From Flavobacterium sp. 20NA77.7 (GTDB taxonomy: Bacteria; Bacteroidota; Bacteroidia; Flavobacteriales; Flavobacteriaceae), in contig NZ_CP133721.1 of assembly GCF_031326205.1 (NCBI RefSeq), positions 186,001 through 250,000 on the forward strand: a stretch of 64,000 nt of DNA. The letters are read 5' to 3'. The notes under the pieces are model-generated. The model saw nothing but the letters and a program-made list of their open reading frames with translations. It was not told the origin of the DNA and ran no database searches. Below, one piece after another: positions 50,943 to 60,218 of this stretch. A program made the position numbers and the translations under genes. The stretch's first letter is position 1, and each line of letters starts with the position of its first letter.

Positions 50943-53900
50943 TTGAGTAAAACAACTATAATAAACACCTATGAACAGTTGCCAAAAATAGCGCAACTAG
51001 CAGCATCATTACCTAACAGAGGAAAGTTTAACGCGACAGGTTTAGTGGGTTCGTCACTTTCTTTTGTAGTTCATGCCTTATTTAAAAAATCAGAACTTCC
51101 ATTTTTAGTCGTGTGTAACGATAAAGAAGAAGCGGCCTATTATTTAAATGATTTAGAGCAATTAATTAATGATCAAGATGTATTGTTTTACCCAGGTTCA
51201 TACAGAAGACCTTATCAAATAGAAGAAACAGACAATGCAAATGTATTGCTTCGTGCTGAGGTGCTAAATCGTATTAATTCTAGAAAAAAACCAGCCATTA
51301 TTGTTTCGTATGCAGAAGCGATTTTTGAAAAAGTGGTGACTCGAAAAGAACTAGAAAGAAATACCTTAAAGGTTAATATAAACGATAAATTATCAATCGA
51401 TTTTATTAATGAAACCTTATTTGAATATAGTTTTAAACGTGTTGACTTTGTTACTGAACCAGGTGAGTTTTCGGTTAGAGGTGGAATTATAGATGTTTTT
51501 TCCTTTTCAAATGATGTTCCGTACCGTATTGAGTTTTTTGGTGATGAGGTAGATAGTATTCGTACGTTTGATGTGGAAACCCAACTCTCCAAAGAAAAAG
51601 TCAGTAAAATAACCATTATTCCAAATGTGGAAAATAAACTGTTGGAAGAAAAAAGAGAAAGTTTTTTAGACTACATTAACGAAAAAACCGTTTTAATTTT
51701 ACAAAATACAGGATTTATTGGCCAACAATTAAATCGATTATTTGAAAAAGCAACAGAAACATTTTCAAAATTAAATACTGAAATTAACCACGCTACTCCT
51801 GAAGAATTATTTGTAAATGAAGCCGCTTTTTTAAAAAAAGCATTAGATTTTTCAGTCATTGAATTGGATAAAAATCCTGTTTTTAAAACAGAGAAAACTA
51901 TCACATTTCACACCTTACCACAGCCTTCATTTAATAAACAATTTGATTTATTGCTTCATAATTTGCATAATAACGAAGCAAATGGTATTAAAAATTATTT
52001 GTTTTGTTCCAATGCTAATCAAGCCAATCGATTTAAAGAAATTTTTGCAGATATTGATGAAGAAAATCATGAACAAACAACGAATAAATATCAAGCCGTT
52101 GTATTTCCATTGTATCAAGGTTTTATAGACGAAGAACTTCAAATAGCGTGTTACACAGACCATCAAATTTTTGAACGTTACCACAAATTTTCAATCAAAA
52201 ATGGCTATTCAAAAAAACAAACCATAACACTTAAAGAATTAACTTCATTAGCCGTTGGAGATTATGTTACGCATATAGATCATGGCATTGGTAAATTTGG
52301 AGGATTACAAAAAATTCAAGTTGAAGGCAAAACCCAAGAAGCCATAAAATTAGTTTATGCAGATAACGATATAGTGTACGTAAGTATTCATTCATTGCAT
52401 AAAATTTCAAAATATAATGGAAAAGACGGTGCGCCGCCTAAGATTTATAAATTAGGAAGTAATGCATGGAAAGCACTCAAACAAAAAACAAAAGCCCGAG
52501 TTAAACATATTGCGTTTAATTTGATTCAATTGTATGCAAAAAGACGTTTAGAAAGAGGATATGCTTTTGGACCCGATACGTACATGCAAAAAGAATTAGA
52601 AAGTTCGTTTATTTATGAAGACACACCAGATCAAATAAAAGCCACAGCAGATGTTAAAATGGACATGGAAAACGACAGACCTATGGACAGATTGGTTTGT
52701 GGCGATGTTGGTTTTGGAAAAACAGAAGTAGCCGTAAGAGCAGCTTTTAAAGCGGTTGACAATGGTAAGCAAGTAGCTATTTTAGTACCCACAACGATTT
52801 TGGCTTACCAGCATTATAGAACGTTTTCTGAACGCTTGAAGAACATGCCCGTAACGATTAATTATTTGAATCGTTTTAAAACCGCTAAACAAAAATCTGA
52901 AACGATCAAAAACTTGGCAGAAGGAAAAGTTGATATTATTATTGGTACGCATCAATTGGTAAATAAAGATATTAAGTTTAAAGACTTGGGATTACTTATT
53001 ATAGATGAAGAACAAAAATTTGGCGTAAATGTAAAAGATAAATTGAAAACCATTGCACCGAATGTAGATACTTTAACATTAACGGCAACACCTATTCCTA
53101 GAACGTTGCAATTTTCATTAATGGCTGCTAGAGACTTATCGGTTATTTCTACACCACCACCAAATAGGTATCCTGTAGAGACTCACGTAATTAGATTTAA
53201 TGAAGAAGCTATAAGAGATGCAGTGTCTTATGAAATTGAACGTGGCGGTCAAGTATTTTTCATCAATAATAGAATTGAAAACATAAAAGAGGTTGCCGGA
53301 ATGATTCAGCGATTGGTACCAAATGCTAAAATAGGTATTGGTCACGGTCAAATGGAAGGTAAAAAACTAGAAGAATTAATGTTGGCGTTTATGGAAGGCG
53401 AGTTTGATGTATTAGTAGCTACAACAATTATTGAAAGCGGTTTAGATGTACCAAATGCGAATACTATTTTTATCAATAATGCCAATAATTTCGGATTGTC
53501 TGATTTACACCAAATGCGTGGTCGAGTAGGTAGAAGTAATAAAAAAGCCTTTTGTTATTTTATTACGCCTCCTTATTCGGCCATGACTGATGAAGCTCGA
53601 AAAAGAATTCAGGCATTAGAACAATTTAGCGAACTAGGAAGTGGCTTTAATATTGCTATGAAAGATTTAGAAATTCGAGGTGCAGGTGACTTATTAGGAG
53701 GCGAACAAAGTGGATTTATCAATGAAATCGGTTTTGATACGTATCAGAAAATCATGAACGAAGCCATTGAAGAACTAAAAGAAAATGAGTTTAAAGAGCT
53801 ATATCCAGAAGAAGCGGATGTAGAAACTAAAGAATTTGTCAAAGAAATTCAAATTGATACTGATTTTGAATTGCTATTTCCAGATGAATACATCAATAAC

Positions 53901-54299
53901 ATTTCAGAGCGTTTAAATTTGTATAATGAATTAAGCACTATTAAAACCGACGTAGAATTACAGGCTTATGAACAGCGATTAATTGATCGTTTTGGAGCAT
54001 TGCCAAAACCTGCTTTGGCGCTGTTAAATAGTGTCCGAATTAAATGGAAAGCAGCCCAATTAGGTATAGATAAGCTTATTTTTAAACAAGGAAAAATGAT
54101 TGGCTATTTTTTAGGCGATCAACAAAGCGATTTTTATCAAACGCAACGTTTTATGACCGTACTAAAATTTGCACAGCAAAACCCAATGCTTTGCAAAATC
54201 AAAGAAAAAGAAACTAAAAATGGCCTGCGTTTACTCATCAGTTTTGATAATGTAAAATCAGTAAACAAAGCCTTAGAATTGATTACTAGTGTTGCGTAA
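50943..54299 (+). CDS. mfd: Transcription-repair coupling factor Mfd
   Basis: 1118 residues from a TTG start. Order of domains: UvrB-like module (DFVTEPGEFSVRGGIIDVFSF), CarD-like RNA-polymerase-interacting domain near 430-500 (LAVGDYVTHIDHGIGKFGG), RecG-like translocase with Walker A GDVGFGKTEVA near 586-596 and DEEQ box IIDEEQKFG, TATPIPRTL, QMRGRVGRS, and the C-terminal TRCF domain. It removes stalled RNA polymerase at lesions and recruits UvrA. The N-terminal 20 residues lack an ATG, so TTG 50943 is the most reasonable start. Confidence 0.95.
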   Translation: MSKTTIINTYEQLPKIAQLAASLPNRGKFNATGLVGSSLSFVVHALFKKSELPFLVVCNDKEEAAYYLNDLEQLINDQDVLFYPGSYRRPYQIEETDNANVLLRAEVLNRINSRKKPAIIVSYAEAIFEKVVTRKELERNTLKVNINDKLSIDFINETLFEYSFKRVDFVTEPGEFSVRGGIIDVFSFSNDVPYRIEFFGDEVDSIRTFDVETQLSKEKVSKITIIPNVENKLLEEKRESFLDYINEKTVLILQNTGFIGQQLNRLFEKATETFSKLNTEINHATPEELFVNEAAFLKKALDFSVIELDKNPVFKTEKTITFHTLPQPSFNKQFDLLLHNLHNNEANGIKNYLFCSNANQANRFKEIFADIDEENHEQTTNKYQAVVFPLYQGFIDEELQIACYTDHQIFERYHKFSIKNGYSKKQTITLKELTSLAVGDYVTHIDHGIGKFGGLQKIQVEGKTQEAIKLVYADNDIVYVSIHSLHKISKYNGKDGAPPKIYKLGSNAWKALKQKTKARVKHIAFNLIQLYAKRRLERGYAFGPDTYMQKELESSFIYEDTPDQIKATADVKMDMENDRPMDRLVCGDVGFGKTEVAVRAAFKAVDNGKQVAILVPTTILAYQHYRTFSERLKNMPVTINYLNRFKTAKQKSETIKNLAEGKVDIIIGTHQLVNKDIKFKDLGLLIIDEEQKFGVNVKDKLKTIAPNVDTLTLTATPIPRTLQFSLMAARDLSVISTPPPNRYPVETHVIRFNEEAIRDAVSYEIERGGQVFFINNRIENIKEVAGMIQRLVPNAKIGIGHGQMEGKKLEELMLAFMEGEFDVLVATTIIESGLDVPNANTIFINNANNFGLSDLHQMRGRVGRSNKKAFCYFITPPYSAMTDEARKRIQALEQFSELGSGFNIAMKDLEIRGAGDLLGGEQSGFINEIGFDTYQKIMNEAIEELKENEFKELYPEEADVETKEFVKEIQIDTDFELLFPDEYINNISERLNLYNELSTIKTDVELQAYEQRLIDRFGALPKPALALLNSVRIKWKAAQLGIDKLIFKQGKMIGYFLGDQQSDFYQTQRFMTVLKFAQQNPMLCKIKEKETKNGLRLLISFDNVKSVNKALELITSVA

Positions 54300-54386
54300 T
54301 TTCTCTTTGAATAAATTGTTAAACCCATCAAAATACTTTTTTTTATCAAAAAATAGCTTATTTTTACGCTTTGATATACTAAAATA

Positions 54387-54394
54387 TAACTTTG
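54387..54394 (+). promoter_or_regulatory. Promoter -7 element for sprE
   Basis: TAACTTTG, perfect consensus, 25 bases before the TTG start at 54420. Confidence 0.55.
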
Positions 54395-54419
54395 TAAGTT
54401 AGTACTAAAAACAGTAAAA

Positions 54420-57035
54420 TTGAAAGTAATTCGTTTAAAATATATCTATTTTGCTTTTGCATTTTTTTTCTTGTGGGCTTGTTCTACCAAGAAGAACAAC
54501 TTCGCTACCCGAAATTTCCAAGCACTAAATACTGAATATAATGTTTTGTATAATGGTGGTGTGGCCCTTGATAAAGGAATGGCGGAGGTCAACGCAAATT
54601 ACAGTGATGATTTTTGGGAAATTCTTCCCATAGAACGCATGCAGCCACAACCTGAAGAGTCAAAATCAGACGAAAACACAGCAAAATCTAAAAATCCAAA
54701 TTTTGAACGCGCTGAGGACAAAGCAACTAAAGCCATTCAAAAACGTTCCATGAATATTGGCGGGTATGAGCGAAATCCTCAAATTGATGAGGCTTACTTA
54801 ATGCTAGGCAAAGCAAGATATTATGAATACAGATATTTGCCTGCTCTTGAAGCGTTTAATTATATTCTGTACAAATACCCAACAAGTAACAATGTGTATC
54901 AAGCTAAGGTTTGGCGTGAAAAAATAAACATTAAAATGGACAACGAGGTTTTAGCTATTAAAAACCTTAAAAAATCATTAAAAGACACCCGATTAAACGG
55001 GAAAGATTTAGCAGATATTCAAGCAGTTTTAGCAGAAGGCTATATCAAAATAAATGCGTTAGATTCTGCTGTTACGTGTATTAAAGTAGCTAAAAAAGAA
55101 ACTAAAGTTAATGAAGAAAAAGCAAGATATGCCTTTATCTTAGGACAATTATATGAGAATTTACAATATAAAGATAGTGCTTTTGCTGCTTTTCAAGAAG
55201 TGATTGATTTAAAAAGAAAAGCACCAAAATCGTATACCATTTATGCACACATCAAACAAGCGGGTCAATTTGATGTTGAAAAAGGTGATACGTTAGCTTT
55301 TCATAAAAAATTTGATAAATTTATTGAAGACATAGAAAATAAACCTCATTTAGATGTATTATACCATCAAAAAGGGAAATTTTATGAGGCAAAGAAAAAT
55401 GAAAAACAAGCCATTCTTTTTTACAATAAGTCTAATAAAACCCAGCCTAAAAACACCTATTTAACGGCTTCAAACTATAGAAATATTGCTACAATATATT
55501 ACAGCAAGCAAAATTTTCATTCAGCCAAAAAATATTTCGATTCTACCTTAGTCGTTTTAAAACCCACACACAGAGAATACAAGCCCCTCAATAAAAAAAG
55601 AAATACCTTAGTTGATGTGGTTAAATACTTAGATATTTGTAATGCTGCTGATAGTATTGTTCAAATTTCTAAAATGTCTGAGGCAGAAAAAACAAAATAT
55701 TTTAAAACGTATATAACCCAGTTAAAGACAAAAGATTCTTTAAAAGCAAAAGCTGAGTTGGATAAACAAACGGCAGCAAAATTGGCGTTGGATACGAAGC
55801 AAAACGATTTTACCTCTATTGATGACACAAAAAAACAGCCCATGCAAGCGCAACCTATTGCTGCGGTAAAAGGTGATGTGTTTCAAAGTACGTTTTATTA
55901 TTACAATGCCGTTACAGTAGCACAGGGAAAAATTGAGTTTCAAAAAAAATGGGGGACGTTTGATTTGGTTGACAATTGGAAATGGGCAAAAAAAACAACA
56001 AGTTCAGACACACAAGATGTTTCTGACGTAGCAGATACACCAGATAAGAGTGATGAGGGTAAAGCATTGGATGCTAAAGAATCCAACCCACAATATACCA
56101 CAGCATTTTATTTGGAAAAATTACCTAAAAATCAAAAAGTAATTGACAGTTTGCAAATTGAAGCCAATGATGCGCGTTTTAAAGTAGGCGAATTATTTAA
56201 AGAAAGCTTAAAAGAGTCGGCACTAGCTACATCAACATTTGAGACACTTTTGCGTAATAATCCGCAAGCGAAATTGATTTTGCCAACGTATTATAATTTA
56301 TACCAGTTGTATGCAGGAACAAATACTGAAAAAGCAACGTATTACAAAGAAAAAATTATTTCAGAATTTCCAAATAGTAGGTATGCGGCTATGTTAACGC
56401 ATACAAACGCCAAACAAACCGAAGTTGATGCCGACACCGAATTTAATTTGTTGTATAAACAAGTCGAAGAAGGGCAATTCAGGGAGGCTTATGTTGCTAT
56501 TCAACCGTTGATTAAAAAATATGACGGCGATGAGCTAAATGCAAAATTTGATATGCTAAATGCAAAAATTGAAGCTCGATTATTTGGTGTGGAAGCCTAT
56601 AAAAAAGCACTTCAAAAAGTGGTTAAAGAGTATCCTAAAAATGAAGAAGCAAAACGAGCAGCCACTATTTTAGCTTCTGAAATTCCACAGTTAGAAGCAT
56701 TTAATTTTGGCAAACCCTCTCGTACTTATAATTTAGTGTTTGTTACGAGTTATCCAAACGAAGCAACACATAAACAGCTCTTACAAAAATTGAGTAAATT
56801 TGTAAATGACTCAGGTAACAAAGAGTTATTTGTGTCAAATGACATTTATGATTTAGATAAAAATTGCATTGTTATTCATGGTTTTATAACAGACGATTTA
56901 GCTAAAGCAAGTTATGCCTATTTAAAACTTCAAAAAGAATATAAAATTAAAGATGAAGCATATGTAATTTCAAATGAAGACTACAAAGTGATTCATGTAA
57001 AGAAAAATTTAGAGACTTTAATTTTAAAAAAATAA
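54420..57035 (+). CDS. sprE: SprE/PorW-type TPR lipoprotein for gliding motility and T9SS
   Basis: 871 residues from a TTG start, matching the size of F. johnsoniae SprE (about 870). Lipoprotein signal YIYFAFAFFFLWACSTKKN, then FQALNTEYNVLYNGGVALDKG and several tetratricopeptide-like helices (NPQIDEAYLMLGKARYYEY, RYAFILGQLYENLQYKDSAF, HQKGKFYEAKKNEKQAILFYNKS). The C-terminus carries another helical repeat region and a small alpha/beta tail. SprE/PorW is needed for T9SS assembly and gliding. T9SS cargo genes are present at 2123 and 4116. The bactofilin gene follows after 2 bases. Confidence 0.9.
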   Translation: MKVIRLKYIYFAFAFFFLWACSTKKNNFATRNFQALNTEYNVLYNGGVALDKGMAEVNANYSDDFWEILPIERMQPQPEESKSDENTAKSKNPNFERAEDKATKAIQKRSMNIGGYERNPQIDEAYLMLGKARYYEYRYLPALEAFNYILYKYPTSNNVYQAKVWREKINIKMDNEVLAIKNLKKSLKDTRLNGKDLADIQAVLAEGYIKINALDSAVTCIKVAKKETKVNEEKARYAFILGQLYENLQYKDSAFAAFQEVIDLKRKAPKSYTIYAHIKQAGQFDVEKGDTLAFHKKFDKFIEDIENKPHLDVLYHQKGKFYEAKKNEKQAILFYNKSNKTQPKNTYLTASNYRNIATIYYSKQNFHSAKKYFDSTLVVLKPTHREYKPLNKKRNTLVDVVKYLDICNAADSIVQISKMSEAEKTKYFKTYITQLKTKDSLKAKAELDKQTAAKLALDTKQNDFTSIDDTKKQPMQAQPIAAVKGDVFQSTFYYYNAVTVAQGKIEFQKKWGTFDLVDNWKWAKKTTSSDTQDVSDVADTPDKSDEGKALDAKESNPQYTTAFYLEKLPKNQKVIDSLQIEANDARFKVGELFKESLKESALATSTFETLLRNNPQAKLILPTYYNLYQLYAGTNTEKATYYKEKIISEFPNSRYAAMLTHTNAKQTEVDADTEFNLLYKQVEEGQFREAYVAIQPLIKKYDGDELNAKFDMLNAKIEARLFGVEAYKKALQKVVKEYPKNEEAKRAATILASEIPQLEAFNFGKPSRTYNLVFVTSYPNEATHKQLLQKLSKFVNDSGNKELFVSNDIYDLDKNCIVIHGFITDDLAKASYAYLKLQKEYKIKDEAYVISNEDYKVIHVKKNLETLILKK

Positions 57036-57037
57036 AC

Positions 57038-57394
57038 ATGTTTGATAAGAATTCAAAGTCAGATTATGCCTTACTCGGACGAACAAATCGAATCGTAGAA
57101 AACACGATTATGCATGGGGATATTACCTGTGCGGCTGATTTTAGATTAGACGGAGAATTGACAGGAAATATCACGTGTGAAGGCAAAATAGTTTTAGGTC
57201 CAAAAAGTAAAGTAAAAGGTACAATTACTTGTAAAAATATTGATGTTGAAGGTTGTTTTGAAGGGAAGTTAGATGTTGAAGAGTTATTAGCTATTCGAAA
57301 GACAGCTTCTATAAAAGGAGATGTTTTTGCTAGCAAACTTGCCGTTGAGCCAGGTGCTGTTTTTGAAGCCAGCTGTGAAATGCGTAACTTGTGA
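57038..57394 (+). CDS. Bactofilin family cytoskeletal protein
   Basis: 118 residues forming a right-handed beta helix: repeated hexapeptide-like turns NTIMHGDITCAADFRLDGELTGNI, CEGKIVLGPKSKVKGTI, CKNIDVEGCFEGKLDVEELLAIRKTASIKGDVFASKL. Bactofilins polymerise without nucleotide and position envelope enzymes. The gene begins 2 bases after sprE, so the two are cotranscribed; a cell-surface or gliding link is inference. Confidence 0.92.
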   Translation: MFDKNSKSDYALLGRTNRIVENTIMHGDITCAADFRLDGELTGNITCEGKIVLGPKSKVKGTITCKNIDVEGCFEGKLDVEELLAIRKTASIKGDVFASKLAVEPGAVFEASCEMRNL

Positions 57395-57489
57395 AGCATT
57401 CAACGAATACCAAAAAAATTATTAAGTCAGTAGTTAAATGAGAAATTTATAATTTCGAATTCAACCAATCCCAAGAAAAATCTAAAAAA

Positions 57490-57702
57490 ATGAGTTCTAA
57501 CGAAAAACAATCCAATAAATGGCTCATATTTCTTACGATTCCATCTCAAATGGGAGTTACAATTTTTCTATTTAAGTGGTTAGGCTCATTATTAGATGAA
57601 AAATTTCATGTACATTTTTTAATGAATATAAGTGTTGTCTTGGGAGTTTTTATTTCCTTATATTTAGTGAATGAACAGGTAAAAAAAATAAACAAATCAT
57701 AG
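57490..57702 (+). CDS. atpZ: AtpZ/AtpI family small membrane protein
   Basis: 70 residues with two transmembrane segments (WLIFLTIPSQMGVTIFLFKWLGSLLDEK and LMNISVVLGVFISLYLV). Members are encoded just ahead of F1Fo operons and assist Mg2+ supply or c-ring assembly in some bacteria. Its place before the atp genes agrees. The next gene starts 4 bases after its stop. Confidence 0.85.
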   Translation: MSSNEKQSNKWLIFLTIPSQMGVTIFLFKWLGSLLDEKFHVHFLMNISVVLGVFISLYLVNEQVKKINKS

Positions 57703-57706
57703 ATAA

Positions 57707-58087
57707 ATGAAGCTTTTAAAATCCGTTTTGTGGTTAACATGTATGTTCGTTGTTCTGTTGCTTTTCAGTTGGATAGGAAGTTATTGTTTTTTAAATCAGA
57801 CTTCTTTTGTTCAAATGAGTCAAGTGTGTATGGGTAATTATGCGGTCAGTTTAGTTTATTTGTTTTTACACACATATTTTTATAAAACCAAGCCCTATGC
57901 ATTTGGATTTATTGCTATGATTACCCTAACTATTAAGTTTGTACTAGCTTATGCTATTATAAGATTAATTTCAAATAGCTTGCAAGATCAGTTGTTTTTA
58001 AAATTCATATACTTTATCGTTTTCGCTGTTTTTATGATTGCAGATGTAGTGTATTCAGCAATTTTGCTTAATAGCACTAAAAAATAG
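57707..58087 (+). CDS. Four-helix membrane protein of unknown function in the atp cluster
   Basis: 126 residues with four predicted membrane segments (about 8-28, 45-62, 68-88 and 98-120). I recognise it as a flavobacterial DUF6168-like protein but not its function. By position between atpZ and atpB and by size it could play an AtpI-like role in c-ring assembly; the sequence itself does not show that. Translated 4 bases after atpZ. Confidence 0.7.
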   Translation: MKLLKSVLWLTCMFVVLLLFSWIGSYCFLNQTSFVQMSQVCMGNYAVSLVYLFLHTYFYKTKPYAFGFIAMITLTIKFVLAYAIIRLISNSLQDQLFLKFIYFIVFAVFMIADVVYSAILLNSTKK

Positions 58088-58118
58088 ATTTTATTTTAAA
58101 AGTTTTCTTTGATTACGC

Positions 58119-58148
58119 TTTGTGATTTTAATTAAAATTGTAATTTTG
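58119..58148 (+). promoter_or_regulatory. Promoter of the ATP synthase operon (TTTG-18-TAATTTTG)
   Basis: TTTG at 58119-58122 and TAATTTTG at 58141-58148, 18 bases apart, fit both halves of the Bacteroidota consensus. It lies 42 bases before the atpB start, making this a strong promoter for atpB onwards. Confidence 0.7.
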
Positions 58149-58190
58149 CAAAAAATTTTAGAAACCTTAAAATTTAAGATCAATTAAGTT

Positions 58191-59363
58191 ATGGTGATTT
58201 TTAAAAAACCAGTCCATTTTATAGTTGCATTAGTGTTCGCTTTGGCGCCAGTTACAAACTTTGCAAATCCTTCAGAAGAAACTACTGCTCACGGCGCTCA
58301 TGAAGCTCACAAAACAGAAGGCGCTACTCACGAAAAAGGACATGAAGAAGGTCACTCAGAGCCTACAGATATTAAGTCTCAAATTAAAGCTTTCACCAAA
58401 CACCACGTTTTAGATTCTCACGATTTTTATTTATGGTCTGATAATAAGGAAGGAAAACATTTTGGTTATATTCCCTTACCAATTATTTTATGGGATAATG
58501 GTTTACAAGTATTTTCGTCTTCAAAATTTCATCATGGAGAAAGTGTTGCTGAGTCGAATGGTAATTATTATGTATTGAATCATCATGATGGTAAAATATA
58601 TAAAACAGATGCTAAAGGAACGTTAACTGAAGATGAAAAAACAGGTCATCCAACAAATGTTAGACCAATTGATTTTTCAATAACTAAAAGTGTAGTATTT
58701 ATTATCATTACCGCTTTAATCATGTTTTTCTTGTTTTCTTCATTAGCAAAATCATACAAGAAAAATGGAGGTATTGCTAAAGGAGCTGGAAGAATATTTG
58801 AGCCATTGGTAGTTTTTGTTCGTGATGAAATTGCTATTCCTAATATTGGTGAAAAAAATCACAAGAAATATATGAGTTATTTGTTAACTATATTTTTCTT
58901 TATACTATTCCTAAATGTTTTTGGTTTAACGCCGCTTGGAGTTAATGTTACTGGTAATTTAACCATTACGTTCTCGTTAGCTATATTAACTTTTTTAATT
59001 ACAAATTTAACAGCTAATAAAAACTATTGGGGACACATTTTTTGGATGCCAGGGGTTCCAAAATTAATGCGAATAGTATTGGCGCCAATCGAATTATTAG
59101 GTGTAGTAATTAAGCCGTTCTCATTAATGATACGTTTGTATGCAAATATTTTTGCAGGACACATTGTGTTAATGAGTATTATCGGGTTAATGTTTATTTT
59201 TAAAAGTTGGTTAGGAAGTTCACTATCTTTCGGTTTAGCATTTGTACTGTCTTTACTTGAGATTTTAGTTGCCTTTTTACAAGCTTATATTTTCACTATG
59301 TTATCTGCACTTTATTTTGGTTCTGCCAATGAAGAGCATCATCATGAAGAAGCGCATCATTAA
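58191..59363 (+). CDS. atpB: F1Fo ATP synthase subunit a
   Basis: 390 residues, larger than E. coli subunit a (271). It starts with a signal-peptide-like segment (VIFKKPVHFIVALVFALAPVTNFAN), then a His/Glu-rich extension (AHGAHEAHKTEGATHEKGHEEG) and a polar domain to about 160. The membrane part follows, with the essential arginine in KPFSLMIRLYANIFAGHIV and FLQAYIFTMLSALYFG. The tail is again His-rich (EEHHHEEAHH). It forms the proton half-channels against the c-ring. The extension is typical of Bacteroidota a subunits. Confidence 0.95.
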   Translation: MVIFKKPVHFIVALVFALAPVTNFANPSEETTAHGAHEAHKTEGATHEKGHEEGHSEPTDIKSQIKAFTKHHVLDSHDFYLWSDNKEGKHFGYIPLPIILWDNGLQVFSSSKFHHGESVAESNGNYYVLNHHDGKIYKTDAKGTLTEDEKTGHPTNVRPIDFSITKSVVFIIITALIMFFLFSSLAKSYKKNGGIAKGAGRIFEPLVVFVRDEIAIPNIGEKNHKKYMSYLLTIFFFILFLNVFGLTPLGVNVTGNLTITFSLAILTFLITNLTANKNYWGHIFWMPGVPKLMRIVLAPIELLGVVIKPFSLMIRLYANIFAGHIVLMSIIGLMFIFKSWLGSSLSFGLAFVLSLLEILVAFLQAYIFTMLSALYFGSANEEHHHEEAHH

Positions 59364-59438
59364 TAGTGAGTTAGAAATTAGTGTTTTAAATTCTAATTTC
59401 TTAATTATACATAGAATGTTTAATTTAATATATATATT

Positions 59439-59630
59439 ATGACAGGTTTAAATTTTATTGGAGCAGGATTAATTGTTATCGGAGCAGGATTAGGTATTGG
59501 TAAAATTGGTGGTTCAGCAATGGACGCAATTGCACGTCAACCAGAAGCTTCAGGAAAAATTCAAACAGCAATGTTGATTGCTGCTGCCTTAATTGAAGGT
59601 ATTGGTTTCGCAGCATTATTTGCAGCGTAA
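59439..59630 (+). CDS. atpE: F1Fo ATP synthase subunit c
   Basis: 63 residues, two helices with the glycine-rich first helix GAGLIVIGAGLGIGKIGGSAMDAI, the RQPE loop and the ion-carrying glutamate in LIAAALIEGIGFAALF. No glutamine in helix 1 and no Ser/Thr after the glutamate, so the Na+-binding signature is missing and proton coupling is expected. Very short for subunit c. A conspicuous hairpin follows (59641-59679). Confidence 0.95.
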   Translation: MTGLNFIGAGLIVIGAGLGIGKIGGSAMDAIARQPEASGKIQTAMLIAAALIEGIGFAALFAA

Positions 59631-59640
59631 TTAAAAACTC

Positions 59641-59679
59641 AAAACAATAGTTGCAACGGTTGGTTGTAACTATTGTTTT
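59641..59679 (+). terminator. Strong hairpin between atpE and atpF (attenuator/mRNA stabiliser)
   Basis: AAAACAATAGTTGCAAC pairs with GTTGTAACTATTGTTTT: 17 bp with one G-U pair and a 5-base loop GGTTG, then ATTC. It resembles a terminator with its U run but lies inside an operon. Partial termination or 3'-end protection would raise c relative to b and later subunits. Confidence 0.75.
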
Positions 59680-59708
59680 ATTCATTAAAAAAAGTAAAAA
59701 CACATATA

Positions 59709-60209
59709 ATGGAAAAATTAATAAATCAGTTTGAGTTCGGATTGTTCTTTTGGCAAGTATTAATATTTGTTGGCTTAATTCTTTTATTGAGAAAATTTGC
59801 ATGGAAACCAATTCTTGATGCAGTTAATGAAAGAGAAGAAGGAATAAAAGAAGCTATGCTTGCTGCAGAAAACGCAAGAAAAGAAATGATGGCTCTAAAA
59901 TCTGATAATCAAAAATTATTAGATGAAGCACGTTCAGAAAGAGATGCAATGATAAAAGAAGCGACGGCTATTAAAGATAAAATGATTGCTGATGCAAAAA
60001 CTGAAGCACAAGTGCAGGGCGCTAAAATGATTGAGCAAGCTAAAGCAACAATCGAAAGTGAAAAAAATGCAGCGGTTGCCGAAATCAAAAATCAAGTTTC
60101 TTCGTTGTCGTTAGAAATTGCTGAAAAGTTATTAAAAGAAGAATTAACTAACAAAGATTCTCAAACTAAATTAGTTGAGAAATTGTTAGGTGATGTTAAA
60201 TTAAATTAA
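59709..60209 (+). CDS. atpF: F1Fo ATP synthase subunit b
   Basis: 166 residues from ATG 59709: one N-terminal membrane segment (FGLFFWQVLIFVGLILLL), then a long coiled coil rich in Ala, Lys and Glu (RKFAWKPILDAVNEREEGIKEAMLAAENARKEM). It forms the peripheral stalk. The open frame reaches 59673, but those 12 codons start within the hairpin and are not family-like. Confidence 0.95.
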   Translation: MEKLINQFEFGLFFWQVLIFVGLILLLRKFAWKPILDAVNEREEGIKEAMLAAENARKEMMALKSDNQKLLDEARSERDAMIKEATAIKDKMIADAKTEAQVQGAKMIEQAKATIESEKNAAVAEIKNQVSSLSLEIAEKLLKEELTNKDSQTKLVEKLLGDVKLN

Positions 60210-60218
60210 TCAATCGTT

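Noticed and set aside
51859..52184. Frames in other phases inside mfd
   Set aside because: They are shadows of the 1118-residue coding frame and show no family features.
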